The notes under the pieces are model-generated. The model made no database searches. It had not been told where the DNA came from and saw only the letters and a list, made by a program, of their open reading frames with translations. Positions 6,697-12,952 of a stretch of 17,900 bases of DNA are shown here, in pieces. How positions within the stretch are numbered: position 1 is the first letter of the stretch; each line of letters opens with the position of its first letter. The position numbers were made by a program, and so were the translations under genes. The stretch lies in contig VBFD01000007.1 in the NCBI GenBank assembly GCA_005883585.1, positions 1 to 17,900 of the forward strand, written 5' to 3'. This stretch comes from UBA10449 sp005883585. Lineage in GTDB: Bacteria; Chloroflexota; Dormibacteria; Dormibacterales; Dormibacteraceae.

Positions 6697-7423
6697 GGCG
6701 CTCGCCCCCGCCTACTACACAGCGGTAGGGCGCGGGTGGCGGCGGGACGTCTGGGCCTTGTTGCATCCGCCGTACACGGCGTGGCACCTGTCCTACGTCG
6801 TGATCGGCGCCAGCCTCGCGCCGAAATTGAGCACCTTTCGGCTCGGGGCCACGCTGGTCGCTTTCTTCCTCGCGGTCGGCATCGCCGCTCATGCGCTCGA
6901 CGAGCTCAATGGACGTCCGCTACGCACATCGATCCCGAGTTGGGTGCTGAAGGCGGCGGGCGCGATCGGCCTGGCGGGCGCGGTCGCCATCGGATTGGCC
7001 GGTCTGCCACTCCTGGGGTGGTCGCTGCTTCCATTCATCGCGCTCGGGGTGCTTTTCGTTTATGCGTACAACCTGGAGCTCCTCGGCGGCCGCATGCACG
7101 GCGATTTCTGGTTTGCGCTGTCATGGGGCGCTTTCCCACTGCTCACGGCCTACTTCGCGCAGACCGGCAGCATCTCGCTCGGGGCCGTCGCGGCGGCCGC
7201 TAGCGCGTTTGCGCTGTCCTTCGGCCAACGTGCGCTGAGCACTCCGGCGCGCAATCTGCGCCGCAAGACGCGCTCGGTTTCGGGCGTGATCACGCTCAAC
7301 GACGGATCAACGGCGCGGCTCGAAGAGGCGACCATTTTGAAACCGTTGGAAACGGCCCTGCGCGCGTTCTCCTGGGGGGTGGTCGCGATCGCCATCGCTT
7401 TGCTCTCTTCAAGACTGCTTTGA
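6689..7423 (+). CDS. UbiA-like multi-pass membrane protein (putative prenyltransferase)
   Basis: The start is GTG 6689, overlapping the end of the methyltransferase gene by 8 bp. The product has 244 residues and several hydrophobic segments (about 33-48, 53-70, 88-110, 113-128, 140-160, 163-180, 225-242). An N-terminal HPPYTAWHLSYVVIGASLA resembles the first helix of UbiA prenyltransferases. HALDELNGRPLRT (68-80) sits where UbiA has its first Asp-rich N-D-x-x-D motif, but only one Asp remains. The second Asp-rich motif is not clear; HGDF at about 137-140 lies nearby. Coupling to a UbiE-like enzyme supports a quinone or isoprenoid role. The assignment is tentative: membrane topology is well supported, catalysis is not. 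Confidence 0.55.
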   Translation: MPEALAPAYYTAVGRGWRRDVWALLHPPYTAWHLSYVVIGASLAPKLSTFRLGATLVAFFLAVGIAAHALDELNGRPLRTSIPSWVLKAAGAIGLAGAVAIGLAGLPLLGWSLLPFIALGVLFVYAYNLELLGGRMHGDFWFALSWGAFPLLTAYFAQTGSISLGAVAAAASAFALSFGQRALSTPARNLRRKTRSVSGVITLNDGSTARLEEATILKPLETALRAFSWGVVAIAIALLSSRLL

Positions 7424-7431
7424 TGGCCCCG

Positions 7432-7437
7432 TAACAT
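7432..7437 (+). promoter_or_regulatory. Putative -10 box of the hemolysin III gene
   Basis: TAACAT matches TANNNT and ends 10 bp before ATG 7448, in the 24-bp gap after the UbiA-like gene. It would give a leader of only a few bases. No Shine-Dalgarno sequence is seen, so this gene may have its own promoter besides read-through. Confidence 0.35.
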
Positions 7438-7447
7438 TCCGTAAGTC

Positions 7448-8113
7448 ATGAACCTTCCGGCCGTGACGATGCCGAAACCGCTGCTGAGGGGCTGGTCGCA
7501 TGCCGTGGCGTCGTTCGTCGCGGTCGCCGGCCTTGTGAGCTTGATCGTGATTACGCGCCACGACCCCGCGAAGCTCGCCTCGATGGCGATCTACGGGACA
7601 GGGCTGGTCCTGCTCTTCGCCGTCAGCGCCACGTACCACATCTTCAACTGGCCGCCACGCGTCAAGGACTGGCTACGGCGCGCGGACCACGCGACGATCT
7701 TCGTCTTCATCGCCGCGACCTACACGCCGCTCGTCTTCAACATCCTTGGCGGCTGGTGGCGAATCGGGGTCCTGGTCGCCATCTGGGTCTGTGCACTCGC
7801 CGGAGTCATTGGGGCGGCACCGTTCCTGCGCATCCCGCGGGTCGTGCTGGCGAGCCTCTACCTGGCGATGGGCTGGCTGGCTGTGGTCGCGCTCGTCCCG
7901 CTCACTGCGGCTTTGGGCTGGGTGGCGGCCGTGCTGATGGCGCTAGGTGGGCTGCAGTACTCGCTCGGCGCCGCGGCCTACGCATTCCGGCGTCCGAGAT
8001 TGTGGCCGCGCGTGTTCGGCTACCACGAGGTCTTTCACCTGGCGGTCATCACCGCGAGCGTCACCTTCTATGTGATCGTGGTTTATTACGCCGTCCCGTA
8101 CCACCGCTCCTAG
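7448..8113 (+). CDS. Hemolysin III / PAQR-type (YqfA-like) integral membrane protein
   Basis: The protein is 221 residues with about seven hydrophobic segments. Family residues are all present: PLLRGWSHAVA near the N-terminus, S60-A-T-Y-H64, R-A-D80-H-A-T-I-F-V-F-I-A-A-T-Y-T-P, and the C-terminal G-Y-H193-E-V-F-H197. In PAQR receptors the equivalent Ser/His/Asp/His/His set binds zinc and supports a proposed hydrolase activity. The bacterial members' role is unsettled (membrane energetics or lipid homeostasis), and the name hemolysin is historical. Met 8 at 7469 is an alternative start. Its TAG (8111-8113) overlaps the TAG of the convergent carboxylase gene in a shared CTAG. Confidence 0.92.
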   Translation: MNLPAVTMPKPLLRGWSHAVASFVAVAGLVSLIVITRHDPAKLASMAIYGTGLVLLFAVSATYHIFNWPPRVKDWLRRADHATIFVFIAATYTPLVFNILGGWWRIGVLVAIWVCALAGVIGAAPFLRIPRVVLASLYLAMGWLAVVALVPLTAALGWVAAVLMALGGLQYSLGAAAYAFRRPRLWPRVFGYHEVFHLAVITASVTFYVIVVYYAVPYHRS

Positions 8114-9630
8114 ACCGGCTGAACTCCGTGCTTCCGGTCCGGCCGGGATGATTTCCTGGTCGCGTAGGCGCGATAGCGTGCGATGAGATTCGCGCGAAGG
8201 TCTTTGGGTTCGACCACGTCGTCGACGATGAGGTTGTTGGCCAGCTTGTAGAGATCGACGTCTTGGCGGTACTCGTCCTCCAGTTCCTTACGCCGCGCGG
8301 TCCTTTCCTCTTCCGGCAGCTCGGCCAGCTTGTTGAAGAAGACCGCGTTGACCGCGGGCTCCGGGCCCATGACCGCGATCTGCGCCGAAGGCAGCGCGAT
8401 CACGCAGTCGGAGTCGAAAGCCGGGCCCGCCATCGCGTAGAGCCCGGCACCGTAAGCCTTGCGCACGATGACGGAGATCTTCGGGACCGTCGCCTCCGAC
8501 ACCGCGCTGATCATCTTGGCCCCGTGCCGGATGATGCCTCGGCGCTCGACGTCGGTGCCGATCATGAAGCCGGGCACGTCGGCGAGAAACAGAAGTGGGA
8601 TCTCGAAGGCGTCGCACAGCCAGATGAAACGGGCGGCTTTATCGGCGGAATCGTTGAACAGCACCCCGCCTTTCTGCATCGGCTGGTTCGCGACGATGCC
8701 GACCGCCTGTCCGTCCAGGCGAGCGAAGCCGGTGAGCAGCTCCTTGGCGAAGAGCTTCTTGATCTCCACCCAGCTGCCCTCATCGATCAGGGCGTCGATG
8801 ACCTTGCGCATGTCGTAGCCCTTGTTCGCCTCTTCCGGGATGAGGTCGGCGATGGGCTTCGAGCCCTCGCGCGGAGCCTTGGCCTTGCACGGCACCGGCT
8901 TTTCGCCCGAGCGCTGCGGCATGTAGGCGAAGTAGGCGTGCGCGAAATCGATGGCCTCCTTGTCGTCGGAGACAAGCGCATCCCCGCATCCGCTCTCGGT
9001 GCAGTGCATCCGCGCGCCTCCAAGCTCCTCGAGGCTCACCTTCTCGCCGACCACGACTTCCACCATGCGCGGCGAACCCAGATACATCGATGCGTTGCCC
9101 TCGACCATGACGACCACATCGCAAAAGGCGGGGATGTACGCGCCGCCCGCCGCCGACGGGCCGAGGAGAAGGCAGATCTGCGGTACCTGGCCTGACAGCT
9201 GCACCTCGTTGAAAAAGATCCTTCCCGCGTGGCGGCGCCCAGGGAACATGTCGATCTGGTCGGTGATGCGGGCGCCGGCCGAGTCGACCAGATAGAAGAG
9301 CGGAACGCGGATCCTCTGCGCCGTCTCCTGGATGCGCACGATCTTCTCGACCGTCCGCGCGCCCCAACTCCCGGCCTTGACCGTCGGGTCATTCGCCATC
9401 ACGGCCACATGTCGCCCTTCGATCGCTCCCAACCCGGTGATCACGCCGTCGGCGGGCAGCTCATCTGCCAGGACGTTGGCGAAGAGACCGTCTTCCACGA
9501 ATGAGCCAGGGTCGAGCAGAAGGTCGAGCCGCTCGCGGGCCGTGAGCTTGTTTTGCTCGCGCAGCTTGGGCAGGTAACGCGTGCCGCCCTTGAGCGCCGA
9601 TTCACGCAACTTCTTGTATCGGTCGTTCAT
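8110..9630 (-). CDS. Acyl-CoA carboxylase carboxyltransferase (beta) subunit
   Basis: The protein has 506 residues, the usual length for fused two-lobe beta subunits. The N-terminal lobe has KLTARERLDLLLDPGSFVEDG, ANDPTVKAGSWG, VDSAGARITDQ (115-125), LLGPSAAGGAYIPAF (155-169) and MYLGSPRMVE. The C-terminal lobe has FLADVPGFMIG, VRKAYGAGLYAMAG and ALPSAQIAVMGPEPAVNAVF. The two Gly-rich loops form the oxyanion holes that carry carboxyl transfer from biotin to an acyl-CoA. It resembles propionyl-, acetyl- or methylcrotonyl-CoA carboxylases; the acyl preference cannot be fixed. The biotin carboxylase/BCCP subunit is not in this window. The ATG overlaps the stop of the hydratase gene by 4 bp (ATGA) with AAAGG just upstream, so translation is coupled. 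Confidence 0.93.
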   Translation of the reverse strand: MNDRYKKLRESALKGGTRYLPKLREQNKLTARERLDLLLDPGSFVEDGLFANVLADELPADGVITGLGAIEGRHVAVMANDPTVKAGSWGARTVEKIVRIQETAQRIRVPLFYLVDSAGARITDQIDMFPGRRHAGRIFFNEVQLSGQVPQICLLLGPSAAGGAYIPAFCDVVVMVEGNASMYLGSPRMVEVVVGEKVSLEELGGARMHCTESGCGDALVSDDKEAIDFAHAYFAYMPQRSGEKPVPCKAKAPREGSKPIADLIPEEANKGYDMRKVIDALIDEGSWVEIKKLFAKELLTGFARLDGQAVGIVANQPMQKGGVLFNDSADKAARFIWLCDAFEIPLLFLADVPGFMIGTDVERRGIIRHGAKMISAVSEATVPKISVIVRKAYGAGLYAMAGPAFDSDCVIALPSAQIAVMGPEPAVNAVFFNKLAELPEEERTARRKELEDEYRQDVDLYKLANNLIVDDVVEPKDLRANLIARYRAYATRKSSRPDRKHGVQPV

Positions 9631-10433
9631 CGACCTTTGAACTCAGGCTCACGTTTTTCGAAGAACGCGAGCACGCCTTCCTTCGAGTCTTCAGTCATGG
9701 CCACCTTCAGCAGCTCGTCGTGCAGGTACTCGAGCGCGGGAGCGAAGTCCATGTCCTGCTGGCGATAGAACGCATCTCTCCCCAGCCGCATCACCAACGG
9801 CGACTTCTTGGCCAGCTTTTCAGTGATCTCGTCGACCGTTGCATCAAGCAGCTCGCGGGTGACCACATGGTTCACGAACCCCGCCGACTGCATCTGGGTC
9901 GCGGTCCATCGATCGCCCAGCATCATCATCTCGAGCAGGACCTTGCGCGGAAGATTTCGGCCGAGAACCGCCTGGATCATCATCGGCCACACCCCGACGT
10001 TGATCTCTGGCGTGGCGAACGTCGCAGTGTCCACTGCGACCAATACGTCGCACGAACCCGCTAGCCCCATCCCCCCGGCAAGGGCGTGTCCGTTGATCCG
10101 GCCGACGATCGGCTTCCCAAGCCCTTCCATCAACAAGAAGAGGTCGACGAAAGCTCGCCGCTCTTGGTGGTGCTCAGCCTCGGGCGCGCCAGGCTGGAAG
10201 CTGCTGAGGTCGGCACCCGCGGAGAACGCGCGGTCGCCGGCGCCGGTGACGACGACGACCCGCACCGTGTCCTCTTCCTTGCACCAGCGAAAGGCGGCGA
10301 TGAGATCGCGGAGCATCCCGGCCGACAGCGGATTGCGTTGCTCCGGGCGGTTCAGGGTGATCGTGGCGACGTGGCCCTTGGTGGCCAGCAGCACGTGCTC
10401 GAGGGGCGGCATCTCACTCAAGGCTGCGCTCAT
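9627..10433 (-). CDS. Enoyl-CoA hydratase/isomerase-family (crotonase) protein
   Basis: The protein is 268 residues with a full crotonase fold: ATITLNRPEQRNPLS (23-37), the oxyanion-hole segment AFSAGADLSSF (69-79), INGHALAGGMGLAGSCDV (113-130) and FATPEINVGVWPMM (139-152). Glu 143, in T-P-E-I, matches the second catalytic Glu of enoyl-CoA hydratase. The first catalytic Glu (G-G-x-C-E in the rat enzyme) is replaced by Gly 123. The chemistry may therefore be isomerase-like, or hydration of a special substrate such as methylglutaconyl-CoA. Coupling to the carboxylase gene fits branched-chain amino acid or fatty acid breakdown. It starts 8 bp after the MntP-like gene ends. Confidence 0.9.
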   Translation of the reverse strand: MSAALSEMPPLEHVLLATKGHVATITLNRPEQRNPLSAGMLRDLIAAFRWCKEEDTVRVVVVTGAGDRAFSAGADLSSFQPGAPEAEHHQERRAFVDLFLLMEGLGKPIVGRINGHALAGGMGLAGSCDVLVAVDTATFATPEINVGVWPMMIQAVLGRNLPRKVLLEMMMLGDRWTATQMQSAGFVNHVVTRELLDATVDEITEKLAKKSPLVMRLGRDAFYRQQDMDFAPALEYLHDELLKVAMTEDSKEGVLAFFEKREPEFKGR

Positions 10434-10441
10434 CGTAGGTC

Positions 10442-10996
10442 TCAGCCGATGACGCCGATGGCGATCGCGACGCCCACGAGAATCAGCACGGCTCCACCGA
10501 GCTCTTCGCTCCAGGCTTCGATCCTGGTCCCGAGCCTGTTCCCAAGCTCCAGGCCGAGCAGCGACAGCGCCACGCTGATGACGCCGATGGTCGCCGCCGC
10601 CAGCACGATCTGGATGTGATAGACGGCCAGGGCGAAGCCGACGGCCAGGTTGTCGATGCTCAAGGCCAGCGCCGTGATGATCAAGCGGTGCGTTTCGATC
10701 TCCGCGCTCTCTGGCTTTTCGGTGCTCACCCGCCGGCCCTGCCAGATCGCGTACGCGCCGACCACGACCAGAATCGCGCTGCCGACGTACTTGGCGACAT
10801 GGCCCAGATAGCCCGCCACGGCCTGGCCGAGGAGGAGGCCGGCGATCGGCATCAGCGCCTCGAACAGGCCGAAGGCAATTCCGACCCGGAGCCGGGTGCG
10901 GGCGCTGATGCCGCTGAGGCCGATGCCGATCGCGCCGGCGAAGTTGCTCAGGCCAACCGAGACGCTGACCAGCAAAAGCCCCAGAAGCCCAGACAT
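10442..10996 (-). CDS. MntP-family putative manganese/cation efflux membrane protein
   Basis: The protein is 184 residues with six hydrophobic segments in two inverted repeats, as in MntP (YebN), which exports Mn(II). The first repeat has GLSNFAGAIGIGLSG (15-29) and GLFEALMPIAG (43-53); the second has TALALSIDNLAVGFAL (108-123) and a C-terminal GGAVLILVGVAIAIG. Asp 115 and Glu 46 match conserved acidic residues of MntP. The Asp of the first repeat (Asp 16 in E. coli MntP) aligns with Ser 17. This may mark a subfamily with a different ion preference. It appears to be the first gene of a minus-strand operon with the two acyl-CoA genes, an unusual mix. Confidence 0.85.
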   Translation of the reverse strand: MSGLLGLLLVSVSVGLSNFAGAIGIGLSGISARTRLRVGIAFGLFEALMPIAGLLLGQAVAGYLGHVAKYVGSAILVVVGAYAIWQGRRVSTEKPESAEIETHRLIITALALSIDNLAVGFALAVYHIQIVLAAATIGVISVALSLLGLELGNRLGTRIEAWSEELGGAVLILVGVAIAIGVIG

Positions 10997-11010
10997 TTTG
11001 TTGGCTGGTA

Positions 11011-11016
11011 ACTATA
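11011..11016 (-). promoter_or_regulatory. Putative -10 box upstream of the MntP-like gene
   Basis: TATAGT on the minus strand is a near-consensus -10 hexamer ending 14 bp before ATG 10996. This would give a leader of about 7-8 nt, with no Shine-Dalgarno sequence. It would drive the three-gene MntP, hydratase, carboxylase unit. A -35 is not evident; a GC-rich inverted repeat begins 5 bp further upstream. Confidence 0.45.
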
Positions 11017-11020
11017 TGGA

Positions 11021-11036
11021 GCCGCCGTGCGGCGGT
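11021..11036. repeat. GC-rich inverted repeat in the MntP/MerR divergent region
   Basis: GCCGCC (11021-11026) and GGCGGT (11031-11036) flank a 4-nt loop, five G-C pairs plus one G-T. It sits immediately upstream of the MntP -10 box, where an operator or -35 region would be. A second GGCGG at about 11043-11047 could compete for the same pairing arm. It could be a regulator site or incidental GC-rich symmetry. Confidence 0.35.
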
Positions 11037-11175
11037 CCGATCGGCGGCGCTTCAGGCATTTTGCAGTCAATCCTTAACAACAACACATTGCCTGGGGCAT
11101 CAGGTGCGCGCAGAATGGCGCCGAAAGTTGCACCCGTCCTGTAACCCAAAGTTAGGCCGCCGATCGTCCAAACGG

Positions 11176-11181
11176 TATACT
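11176..11181 (+). promoter_or_regulatory. Putative -10 box of the HspR-like gene
   Basis: TATACT is one base from the TATAAT consensus and lies 19 bp upstream of ATG 11201, so the leader would be about 13 nt. The 204-bp region between 10997 and 11200 is the longest non-coding stretch in the window. Beyond this box, the MntP -10 and the inverted repeat, I see nothing definite in it. I could not match the yybP-ykoY manganese riboswitch consensus on the minus strand. Confidence 0.45.
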
Positions 11182-11200
11182 CCGCCGGGCCAAGAAGATT

Positions 11201-11563
11201 ATGAAGATCAGGCAACGGGCCTCTGCAGCCACCTCTCCGACGACCCGCGACGCGGGTATCGACCTGGACAAGCCCATATTCACCCTGAGTGTGGCGTCGG
11301 AGATTCTTGAGACACATCCCCGCACTCTCATGATGTACGAACACCTTGACATGATTCATCCCAAGCGGACGGTCACGAATCGACGGCGCTACTCCCGCCG
11401 CGACGTGATGAAGCTGCAGGCGATCCAGACCTTGACCCGCGAGCACAGGGTCAACCTCGCCGGCGTCCGCTACATCCTTGCGCTCTTGAAGCGCTTGCAA
11501 ACCGCAGGAGTTGAGCCACCGGAGGGGTTAAAGAACCTGGATGTGACGCTACTCGACGTCTGA
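11201..11563 (+). CDS. MerR-family regulator resembling HspR
   Basis: The protein is 120 residues. After a polar 24-residue lead comes a MerR-type winged helix-turn-helix with HspR-like wording: PIFTLSVASEILETHPRTLMMYEHLDMIHPKRT (25-57), then NRRRYSRRDVMKLQAIQTLTRE and VNLAGVRYILALLKRLQ. HspR represses dnaK/clpB chaperone operons through inverted repeats (HAIR). No chaperone gene lies nearby here, so the gene is an orphan in this context. Replacement of the usual R-M-Y-E by M-M-Y-E in the recognition region suggests a different target. No effector cysteines are seen. It is followed by two small hairpins and a zinc-ribbon gene, and is divergent from the MntP-like operon across 204 bp. Confidence 0.82.
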   Translation: MKIRQRASAATSPTTRDAGIDLDKPIFTLSVASEILETHPRTLMMYEHLDMIHPKRTVTNRRRYSRRDVMKLQAIQTLTREHRVNLAGVRYILALLKRLQTAGVEPPEGLKNLDVTLLDV

Positions 11564-11567
11564 ATTG

Positions 11568-11598
11568 CAACCCGGAGATCGGGTTGGTTGCTGGCAAC
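11568..11598 (+). terminator. Two tandem hairpins after the HspR-like gene
   Basis: CAACCCG (11568-11574) pairs with CGGGTTG (11580-11586) across a 5-nt loop. It is followed directly by GTTG (11587-11590) pairing with CAAC (11595-11598) across CTGG. They begin 4 bp after the stop codon. No U-run follows, so they may attenuate, or stabilise an mRNA end, rather than fully terminate before the zinc-ribbon gene. Confidence 0.4.
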
Positions 11599-11621
11599 GA
11601 ATTTGAGAACGGTTTGAGCAA

Positions 11622-11816
11622 ATGTCGAAAAAACGACGGCGGTTAGAGATAAAAGTGGACCCCCTTCCTCGTCCCTTCCAGGACGAGACGGCGTCGTGTC
11701 CGGTATGCGGTCGGGACGCCGCCGCCATCGGTAGGCGGCAGCTCCAGATCGTGTTTCGATGCGAGCCGTGCAAGGTGGTCTTCAAGCGCAACCGGAGCTG
11801 GCCGTACATCTATTAG
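11622..11816 (+). CDS. Small zinc-ribbon protein of unknown function
   Basis: The product is 64 residues. A basic N-terminus (KKRRRLEIK) is followed by a four-cysteine zinc ribbon: C26-P-V-C29 and C47-E-P-C50, separated by 17 residues, with a basic and aromatic tail (FKRNRSWPYIY). This looks like a small nucleic acid-binding or structural zinc protein, but I cannot name a family. It is 58 bp downstream of the HspR-like gene on the same strand. No good Shine-Dalgarno sequence is seen. Two direct TTTGAG repeats lie just upstream. The frame is supported by the clean cysteine spacing and the in-strand context. Confidence 0.65.
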   Translation: MSKKRRRLEIKVDPLPRPFQDETASCPVCGRDAAAIGRRQLQIVFRCEPCKVVFKRNRSWPYIY

Positions 11817-11854
11817 GTGGCGCGGCTGCGTTAAGCGGCTTCGTAGGGTTTTCG

Positions 11855-11860
11855 TAACCT
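11855..11860 (+). promoter_or_regulatory. Putative -10 box of the zincin gene (leaderless)
   Basis: TAACCT matches TANNNT and ends 6 bp before ATG 11867, the spacing expected if transcription starts at the start codon. A TTAAGC at 11831-11836 is a weak -35 candidate with an 18-bp spacer. No Shine-Dalgarno sequence is present. Confidence 0.45.
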
Positions 11861-11866
11861 GGATGT

Positions 11867-12952
11867 ATGAGTCGGCGCGTCGGTAAGGCGGCGATGTTCG
11901 GCGTGCTCGCCGGACTGGCCACGGCGGCGGTCGCGGTGGCAGTGCGCCCGCGGGGCGGCACTGGTGTGCTTGTCGACTGGGATGACGTCCGGTCGGCGGC
12001 ACGAGCTCACCTCGACCAGCCGGCAACCTCGGGAGCACTGCTCGCGGCAGCCGAGAAACGCTACCGGGCGATGGCCGGCAAGCTCGAGAAGCCGCTTCTC
12101 GACTTCGTGGGCAGGCTCCCCGTCGGGGTCCAACTGGCCCGTTTCGAAGCCGTCGACAGAGAGGGCTGGCTCGACCTCAACCTCGCCATCCTGAGCCGCG
12201 TCATCGATCCTGTTCTCGAACAGGGCCGCGTACCCAACTCGCTGATCGTCGATGCCGGCCGCGCGGGTATCGATCGGTATGTCGGCCTGATGCTCGGCTT
12301 TCTCGGGCGCAGGGTACTCGGCCAGTACGACCCGCAGCTCCTCGGCGCCGAGCCAGTCGCGGCCGACGGGCTGTACCTGGTCGAGACCAACGTCGAGGAG
12401 TGGGCCAAGAAAGCCGACCTGCCCGGTGAGGACCTGAGGCGGTGGCTGATCCTTCACGAGATGACGCATGCCTGGCAGTTCGCGGCCCATCCGTGGCTGA
12501 GAGTGGATATGGAGCAATCGCTCAGGGTGCTCCTCGAATCGACGACGAAGAAAGCGCCCCCGGCCGCGCGCATAGCGGCCTTCGCCGGAGTCCTGCCCGC
12601 GCAATGGCGGGTGATGAGGCGCATGCAGGGCACGATGTCGCTGGTCGAGGGTTACAGCAACCTGGTCATGAACGAGCTCGGCGCCAGGCTGCTGCCCGGC
12701 TTCGAGCGCATCGAGGAGGCGTACCGCGCGCGGAGCTCAGGCAAGAGCATCCTCGAGCTTCTGATCTGGAAGCTGTCCGGCCTGGACCTCAAGCTGCAGC
12801 AGTACCGCCGCGGCGAGGCTTTTGCCAAAGCCATCTATGACGCGCATGGGATGAAGGATCTCAATCTTGCGTGGCAAGGTCCGGACGCGATGCCGCGCGT
12901 CGAAGAGCTGTCGAATCCGGAAGCGTGGTACCGCAGGGTCGCCCGCGCCTAG
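11867..12952 (+). CDS. Membrane-anchored Zincin_2 (DUF2342) metalloprotease-like, F420-associated type
   Basis: The protein is 361 residues. A hydrophobic segment at about 9-27 (AMFGVLAGLATAAVAVAV) is a probable N-terminal anchor. LVDWDDVRSAARAHLDQ follows and is typical of the start of DUF2342 proteins. The zinc site is H197-E-M-T-H201 within ILHEMTHAWQF, followed by PWLR. A further candidate ligand, Glu 261, is in MSLVEGY, and a conserved YRRGEAFAKAIYDAHG lies near the C-terminus. The family is annotated in some collections as 'coenzyme F420 biosynthesis associated' from co-occurrence; proteolysis is not proven as far as I know. The HExxH site is intact. The stop lies inside a palindrome shared with the convergent gene. 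Confidence 0.87.
   Translation: MSRRVGKAAMFGVLAGLATAAVAVAVRPRGGTGVLVDWDDVRSAARAHLDQPATSGALLAAAEKRYRAMAGKLEKPLLDFVGRLPVGVQLARFEAVDREGWLDLNLAILSRVIDPVLEQGRVPNSLIVDAGRAGIDRYVGLMLGFLGRRVLGQYDPQLLGAEPVAADGLYLVETNVEEWAKKADLPGEDLRRWLILHEMTHAWQFAAHPWLRVDMEQSLRVLLESTTKKAPPAARIAAFAGVLPAQWRVMRRMQGTMSLVEGYSNLVMNELGARLLPGFERIEEAYRARSSGKSILELLIWKLSGLDLKLQQYRRGEAFAKAIYDAHGMKDLNLAWQGPDAMPRVEELSNPEAWYRRVARA

Noticed and set aside
8263..9195. 310-codon plus-strand frame opposite the carboxylase gene
   Set aside because: His/Asp/Arg-rich antisense shadow of a well-conserved carboxyltransferase.
10997..11200. yybP-ykoY manganese riboswitch upstream of the MntP-like gene
   Set aside because: The class is expected upstream of some mntP genes. 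I could not find its conserved blocks on the minus strand, and the -10 box implies a leader too short to hold it.
11012..11500. 162-codon minus-strand frame across the MerR gene and intergenic region
   Set aside because: No family resemblance; it covers a clear MerR-type gene on the other strand.
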